A stretch of DNA of 7,806 nt, taken from the NCBI GenBank assembly GCA_044358835.1, contig JBIKNF010000029.1:1-7806 (forward strand), read 5' to 3'. Both the position numbers and the translations under genes were made by a program. The notes under the pieces were generated by a model. It saw only the letters and a list, made by a program, of their open reading frames with translations, searched no databases and was not told where the DNA came from. Each line of letters begins with the position of its first letter. Position 1 is the stretch's first letter. This stretch comes from JAJTHC01 sp044358835 (GTDB lineage Bacteria; Cyanobacteriota; Vampirovibrionia; Vampirovibrionales; JAJTHC01). This document shows positions 5,033 to 7,806 of this stretch, one piece after another.

Positions 5033-6629
5033 GTGCGAGCGCTTGCATTTTTTTCTGAATCAGCGCGAGGGTTTCAGGGGTGGGTGATTCTACGATTGTT
5101 AAAAAAGGCGATTTAATTTCTGCAATAACAGGGCGTTTCACACTTAAACGCTGCGAGCTGGGATTCCAATCCAACAGGTACACTTTTTCGCTGGTGGCAT
5201 CTACACCCAGCAGTTCATTGGGGTGCGTTCCGGCTTGAAAACTCATCCAATAATGTTTTTCATCTGCGTTTTCAATGGGTTGAACTGGCGTAAGTATGGG
5301 GAGGTTCTTTTCCCAATACAAGGTTTGTGTCGTGTTGGATTCCCCTTGGCTAATAAACACAGGAGTGAGGAGATCATTTTCATCTTTCACAAAGGCCATG
5401 TGAGAAAGAGGCGACGCTAAATGAAGGGTGTGAATTTTAGAGCCCGTAAATAAATCAATCGCGTAAAGATCTTGCGTGTCTCGACTGACCATCCAAAACG
5501 TGCCAAATCGCCCACGATTTTCATCAATCCAGACGGCATGCATTTTATGAGACGGCAAATTTAAGTCAAACTCGCGCAACAGTTTCATTTGCTGAACATC
5601 AATTTCTAAAATACGGTTGCCCACGGTATCTACCCCATAGGCCAAGGGGAGTCTCGGGTGCATGGCCACTTCTTGTAAGGCAAACGGTAAGTTTAAGACG
5701 CTCTTAATCAAGTGGTGGGGGCTGTCTAAAAAAGTGATTTTGGCCGCATAACGATGCGTTGCAATGACCACGGGGTAATAGGCATGCTGAATCAGTTGTT
5801 GGGCCACATCAGAAAGTTCAAGTTCGCTGAGGCGTTGCTGGGCTTTAATATCAATGACGTTGACTTTCGCTGTGTTGAGACAGTTGACATACACGTATTC
5901 GCCAGATTGAGTGGTGCTTGAAGACGTGGCCAAGCACGGAAGGGGCAGTGACCATTTGGGCTTCCATGTAATGGCGTCCCACGCGGTGAAGCGCCCGTTT
6001 TTTAAAGACGCCGTAAAGAGGATCGGATCCACAATCACGTTGCTAGAACTCAACCCTTTCGTCACTTTTTCTAAGGGGCTAAGGGCTTGCGGGCCTTGGC
6101 TTGAAGAAGGGAAACTGGGTGAAGGTCTATTTTGAGCCAGCGGGGTTTCGTACGGTAAATCTCCCACCAAAATGCGCAATTCTGAAGGAATGGAAAAGCC
6201 TGCTGGCATCATGAAGTTTTGGGGCAACAAGCCTGTTTTCAAAGCGGGGGGAATGGTTTCGGTTCGAGAAAAGGTGATTTTGCCTGTGTCGGTTTCAATC
6301 AAGCGAAGCAGGTAAAAGCCTTGATCAAATTGCACCCAATCAGGCGAAGTACTTTTTAGCGGGTATTGCGCAAGCACTTGGGTGGGGGCTTGAACCACAT
6401 CATTTCCTTGAGGTAACACGGGTAAATAGCTTCGCTTTTGACTCAACACGGCCAAACAATCTTCACGCACTTTTAGGTTAGGATCCAACGTTTTTAAATA
6501 GAGCAACACCGCTTCAGGCAATCGGGTGCAGGTGTCTGTGCTTGCTTGAGCAGGTAGAATGACGACAAGCGCTGAAAGAAGCATCCCAAAACCAAGCACC
6601 ACAAGGTTTTCAAGAAAAGACTTAGGCAT
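4923..6629 (-). CDS. Exported beta-propeller-like protein of unknown function
   Basis: I do not recognise the family. The 568 residues begin with a Sec-type signal peptide: MPKS, a hydrophobic core at about 9-25, then PAQA, with cleavage predicted after Ala29. A region of about 30-165 follows with two cysteines (C34, C58), then a Pro/Ser/Gln-rich linker (about 165-185). From about 200 to 515 there are repeated beta-rich blades typical of PQQ/YVTN-type propellers: FTASLKNGRFTAWDAITWKPKW (a BamB-like blade signature), VYVNCLNTAKVNVIDIKA, YGVDTVGNRILEIDVQQMKLL, LYAIDLFTGSKIHTL, LLGVDATSEKVYLLDW. C232 and C250 sit in one blade. The start is the ATG at 6629, with GGAG (6637-6640) seven bases upstream; it overlaps the dapF stop by 8 bases. 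A longer reading from 6698 would hide the signal peptide. The final 36 residues (basic, low in blade features) are encoded antisense to the LD-carboxypeptidase gene and may be a late extension. An extracytoplasmic location is expected; enzymatic versus scaffold role is open. Confidence 0.85.
   Translation of the reverse strand: MPKSFLENLVVLGFGMLLSALVVILPAQASTDTCTRLPEAVLLYLKTLDPNLKVREDCLAVLSQKRSYLPVLPQGNDVVQAPTQVLAQYPLKSTSPDWVQFDQGFYLLRLIETDTGKITFSRTETIPPALKTGLLPQNFMMPAGFSIPSELRILVGDLPYETPLAQNRPSPSFPSSSQGPQALSPLEKVTKGLSSSNVIVDPILFTASLKNGRFTAWDAITWKPKWSLPLPCLATSSSTTQSGEYVYVNCLNTAKVNVIDIKAQQRLSELELSDVAQQLIQHAYYPVVIATHRYAAKITFLDSPHHLIKSVLNLPFALQEVAMHPRLPLAYGVDTVGNRILEIDVQQMKLLREFDLNLPSHKMHAVWIDENRGRFGTFWMVSRDTQDLYAIDLFTGSKIHTLHLASPLSHMAFVKDENDLLTPVFISQGESNTTQTLYWEKNLPILTPVQPIENADEKHYWMSFQAGTHPNELLGVDATSEKVYLLDWNPSSQRLSVKRPVIAEIKSPFLTIVESPTPETLALIQKKMQALAPNETETEILTTLRSQPSRQNGFSRLGAMLRFAPRDL
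5033..5054 (+). terminator. Likely intrinsic terminator of the rpmB-to-LD-carboxypeptidase unit, inside the opposite-strand gene
   Basis: Starting immediately after the LD-carboxypeptidase stop, TGCGA (5034-5038) pairs with TTGCA (5043-5047), including one G/U pair, around the loop GCGC, and seven T follow (5048-5054). The position and T-run are those of a rho-independent terminator, though the stem is short. The same bases encode QKKMQALA of the - strand propeller protein, so this terminator is also coding sequence. On the - strand the hairpin lacks a downstream T-run and should not stop propeller transcription. Confidence 0.55.
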
Positions 6630-7539
6630 GATGAAGCTCCGTATATAGTGGGGAAAAGACCTCTTCAAAATCAGCCGAAAGCACGCCTTCACACACATAG
6701 CTTGCTGGACCTGTCATATAAACAGGCGTGCCGTAATTACCTGACCACTCAATAAACAAGGCACCTCCCGGTAATTGGATTTCAACAGGCGATGTGGACT
6801 TGGCACGTCCACTTGAAATGGCTGCAACGGCGGTGGCGCAGGCGCCTGTCCCGCAAGCGAGCGTAAAGCCACACCCTCGTTCCCACACGGTGACTTGATA
6901 GGTTTGAGCATTTTGACGAGTCACAAATTCCACGTTGGTTTTGGCGGGGAATTGGTGATGTTTTTCAATCCAGTGGCCGTCCACCGAAGGGTTTAACTGC
7001 TGATTGTGGGCATCTTCCAAGAACAAAATCGCATGGGGATTGCCCATGCTCACGGGCCAAACGCTCAAGGCATCGCCGTCATGGTTAATCACGGAAGCTT
7101 CTTTGCCTGCTTCATAAGGATTGTGGGGAATAAACGGCACGCTCGACGATTCGACAATCGGCACGCCCATGTTGACGGTCACGGTGCCGTCTTCATGCAA
7201 GGTGGGCTGAATTAAGCCCGCCAAGGTTTCGGCACGAAAGCTGTTGCTTTGCCACAAGCCTTCATCAATCACATAACGCGCAAAGCATCGAATGCCGTTA
7301 CCGCACATTTCGGCGATAGACCCGTCACTGTTGATGTAGATGAACTTCAAGTCAAACAACGACGCATCACTCGGCGGAGCAGCCACAATCAGGCCATCGG
7401 CTCCCACGCCAAAATGTCTGTCACACACCCGTTTGGCGAGTGCTTGTAACGCCGTGAGTTCAAGCGTCGGCAGGTCGCTGGCTTTCATCATAATAAAGTC
7501 GTTGCCTAAACCGTGCATTTTTTTAAAGGGGAAGGGCAT
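6622..7539 (-). CDS. dapF: Diaminopimelate epimerase
   Basis: Cytoplasmic PLP-independent epimerase converting LL-diaminopimelate to meso-diaminopimelate, the last intermediate before lysine and a direct peptidoglycan precursor. The 305 residues have the opening FKKMHGLGNDF, CDRHFGVGADGLI (39-51), NSDGSIAEMCGNGIRCFARY (70-89) with catalytic Cys79, ETLAGLI (104-110), MGNPHA (165-170) and ERGCGFTLACGTGACA (220-235) with the second catalytic Cys229. Both cysteines of the two-base mechanism are present, so it should be active. It is slightly longer than the usual roughly 275 residues, through small insertions and a C-terminal tail (SPLYTELHHA). The ATG at 7539 is supported by AAAAGGA eight bases upstream and by an extended -10 further up (7575-7583). 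The downstream exported propeller gene overlaps its end by 8 bases, implying one transcript and coupled translation. ETLAGLI resembles cyanobacterial-lineage DapF. Confidence 0.97.
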   Translation of the reverse strand: MPFPFKKMHGLGNDFIMMKASDLPTLELTALQALAKRVCDRHFGVGADGLIVAAPPSDASLFDLKFIYINSDGSIAEMCGNGIRCFARYVIDEGLWQSNSFRAETLAGLIQPTLHEDGTVTVNMGVPIVESSSVPFIPHNPYEAGKEASVINHDGDALSVWPVSMGNPHAILFLEDAHNQQLNPSVDGHWIEKHHQFPAKTNVEFVTRQNAQTYQVTVWERGCGFTLACGTGACATAVAAISSGRAKSTSPVEIQLPGGALFIEWSGNYGTPVYMTGPASYVCEGVLSADFEEVFSPLYTELHHA

Positions 7540-7574
7540 GGGGGGTGTCCTTTTTTTTGAGTGTTGTGTCTTCT

Positions 7575-7583
7575 ATTATAACA
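7575..7583 (-). promoter_or_regulatory. Extended -10 promoter element for dapF
   Basis: Read on - strand the sequence is TGTTATAAT: a perfect TATAAT with the TGn extension. No good -35 hexamer is seen at 16-18 bases further upstream, as is common for extended -10 promoters. Transcription would start near 7568, leaving a leader of about 29 bases with AAAAGGA before the dapF ATG. It should also drive the overlapping propeller gene. Confidence 0.65.
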
Positions 7584-7635
7584 GAAAAAGAACGCGTGGC
7601 GTGTGGCTTTATGAATTTTTGTAACGCCTTAGCAC

Positions 7636-7690
7636 GTTTTAAGTTTTAGGCTGTTTTAAGCGTCTAGATTCATAGAACTCGACCGTTTTA
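7636..7690. repeat. Cluster of four GTTTTA direct repeats in a divergent intergenic region
   Basis: GTTTTA occurs at 7636, 7643, 7653 and 7685. Two copies extend to GTTTTAAG (7636-7643 and 7653-7660), 17 bases apart start to start. They sit between the dapF promoter and the putative divergent gene at the right edge, where regulator sites are expected. The copy at 7651-7659 (CTGTTTTAA) equals one arm of the inverted repeat at 27-55. In AT-rich DNA such hexamers recur by chance, so this is only a candidate operator array. Confidence 0.3.
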
Positions 7691-7708
7691 TGGAGTCGTT
7701 GGATGTAT

Positions 7709-7726
7709 TATACTGTTAAAAAGGAG
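7709..7726 (+). promoter_or_regulatory. Candidate -10 and ribosome-binding site for the right-edge gene
   Basis: TATACT at 7709-7714 matches 5 of 6 bases of the -10 consensus. The -35 region (TTTTAT at 7686-7691, 17-base spacer) is poor. AAGGAG at 7721-7726 is a strong ribosome-binding site eight bases before the ATG at 7735. If this -10 is used, transcription would start about at the ribosome-binding site itself, a very short leader, so the true promoter may lie further left. Confidence 0.4.
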
Positions 7727-7734
7727 TTTTTAAG

Positions 7735-7806
7735 ATGATGAAACTTGCCCCGCTGCACGCGGGGGCCCCCCCGGCGGGGGGGGGGGGGGGGGGGGGGGGG
7801 GGGGCG
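7735..7806 (+). CDS. Possible start of a gene cut off by the window edge
   Basis: An ATG eight bases after AAGGAG opens a frame (MMKLAPLHAG...) that stays open to the edge. Only about the first 5-6 codons look like normal sequence. From about 7748 the DNA becomes almost purely G and C and ends in a 29-base G run, so the apparent Gly-rich translation should not be trusted. The strong ribosome-binding site and the divergent arrangement with dapF support a real gene start here. No product can be named. Confidence 0.35.
   Translation, partial: MMKLAPLHAGAPPAGGGGGGGGGA
7748..7806. other. GC-only low-complexity contig end with 29-base poly-G, probable artefact
   Basis: From 7748 nearly every base is G or C: CCCCGC (7748-7753) and GCGGGG (7759-7764) form a perfect 6-bp hairpin, followed by runs of five G, seven C and then 29 consecutive G (7776-7804). 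The abrupt switch from AT-rich intergenic sequence is unlike the rest of the window. Poly-G is what two-colour sequencing reports when signal is lost, so this tail is most likely erroneous. The hairpin may be the real sequence that caused the loss of signal. Confidence 0.8.

Noticed and set aside
6630..6698. Longer N-terminus for the propeller protein, starting at 6698
   Set aside because: It would add 23 residues before the signal peptide and overlap dapF by 77 bases; the ATG at 6629 has a good GGAG site at seven bases and gives a standard export signal.
7006..7624. Open + strand frames across dapF
   Set aside because: They are antisense shadows of a strongly conserved dapF; no family features or initiation signals support them.
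7735..7806. Gly-rich/Pro-rich protein or G-quadruplex region at the right edge
   Set aside because: An abrupt 29-base G run at a contig end is better explained as sequencing artefact than as biology.
1..7806. CRISPR array, tRNA/rRNA, insertion sequence or phage attachment site
   Set aside because: No regularly spaced repeats, cloverleaf or rRNA-like sequence, transposase motif or terminal repeats with target duplications were seen; gene content is chromosomal housekeeping.

Overview
The window reads as ordinary bacterial chromosome at a contig edge. It carries housekeeping genes, one chemoreceptor and one exported protein that I cannot name. By eye the base composition is moderate, with AT-rich intergenic stretches. 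The L28 protein (NLQWKR... LKVSTR...IK) and the DapF and TruB proteins (TLAGLI; TTTLDLEGD) look most like cyanobacterial-lineage sequences. The presence of a chemoreceptor would fit a motile non-photosynthetic relative such as Vampirovibrionia ('Melainabacteria'). This placement is recalled family resemblance, not a search, and is tentative. Signal peptides, meso-DAP synthesis and an LD-carboxypeptidase are compatible with a cell that has DAP-type peptidoglycan.

Layout, left to right. Positions 1-234 are AT-rich non-coding DNA with a 9-bp inverted repeat. A complete methyl-accepting chemotaxis protein follows on + (235-2295) and ends in a very long near-perfect palindrome (2313-2370) that includes a terminator core. 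Next on + comes a likely transcription unit: a promoter candidate near 2474-2502, rpmB (L28), rpmG (L33, the cysteine-free zinc-independent type), a short hairpin, truB (tRNA U55 pseudouridine synthase) and an S66-family LD-carboxypeptidase with all three catalytic residues. On - strand, reading from the right, dapF (6622-7539) has a perfect extended -10 upstream. It overlaps by 8 bases an exported 568-residue beta-propeller-like protein (4923-6629). The propeller gene runs into the + strand LD-carboxypeptidase gene, so the two genes overlap tail-to-tail by 110 bp. An apparent intrinsic terminator for the + operon lies inside the - strand coding sequence.

Functional reading. rpmB-rpmG-truB concern translation (ribosomal subunits and tRNA modification). 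DapF makes meso-diaminopimelate, and the LD-carboxypeptidase family removes the terminal D-Ala from meso-DAP-containing muropeptides, so the genes flanking the unknown exported propeller both touch DAP/peptidoglycan metabolism. That makes an envelope role for the propeller a reasonable guess, nothing more.

At the far right a divergent + strand gene seems to begin (good ribosome-binding site, ATG at 7735). The sequence then degenerates into a GC-only stretch with 29 consecutive G, which looks like a sequencing or assembly artefact. I see no CRISPR array, mobile element, tRNA or rRNA, and no clear new multi-gene system. The points most worth a second look are the antisense gene overlap, the uncharacterised propeller and the long palindrome.
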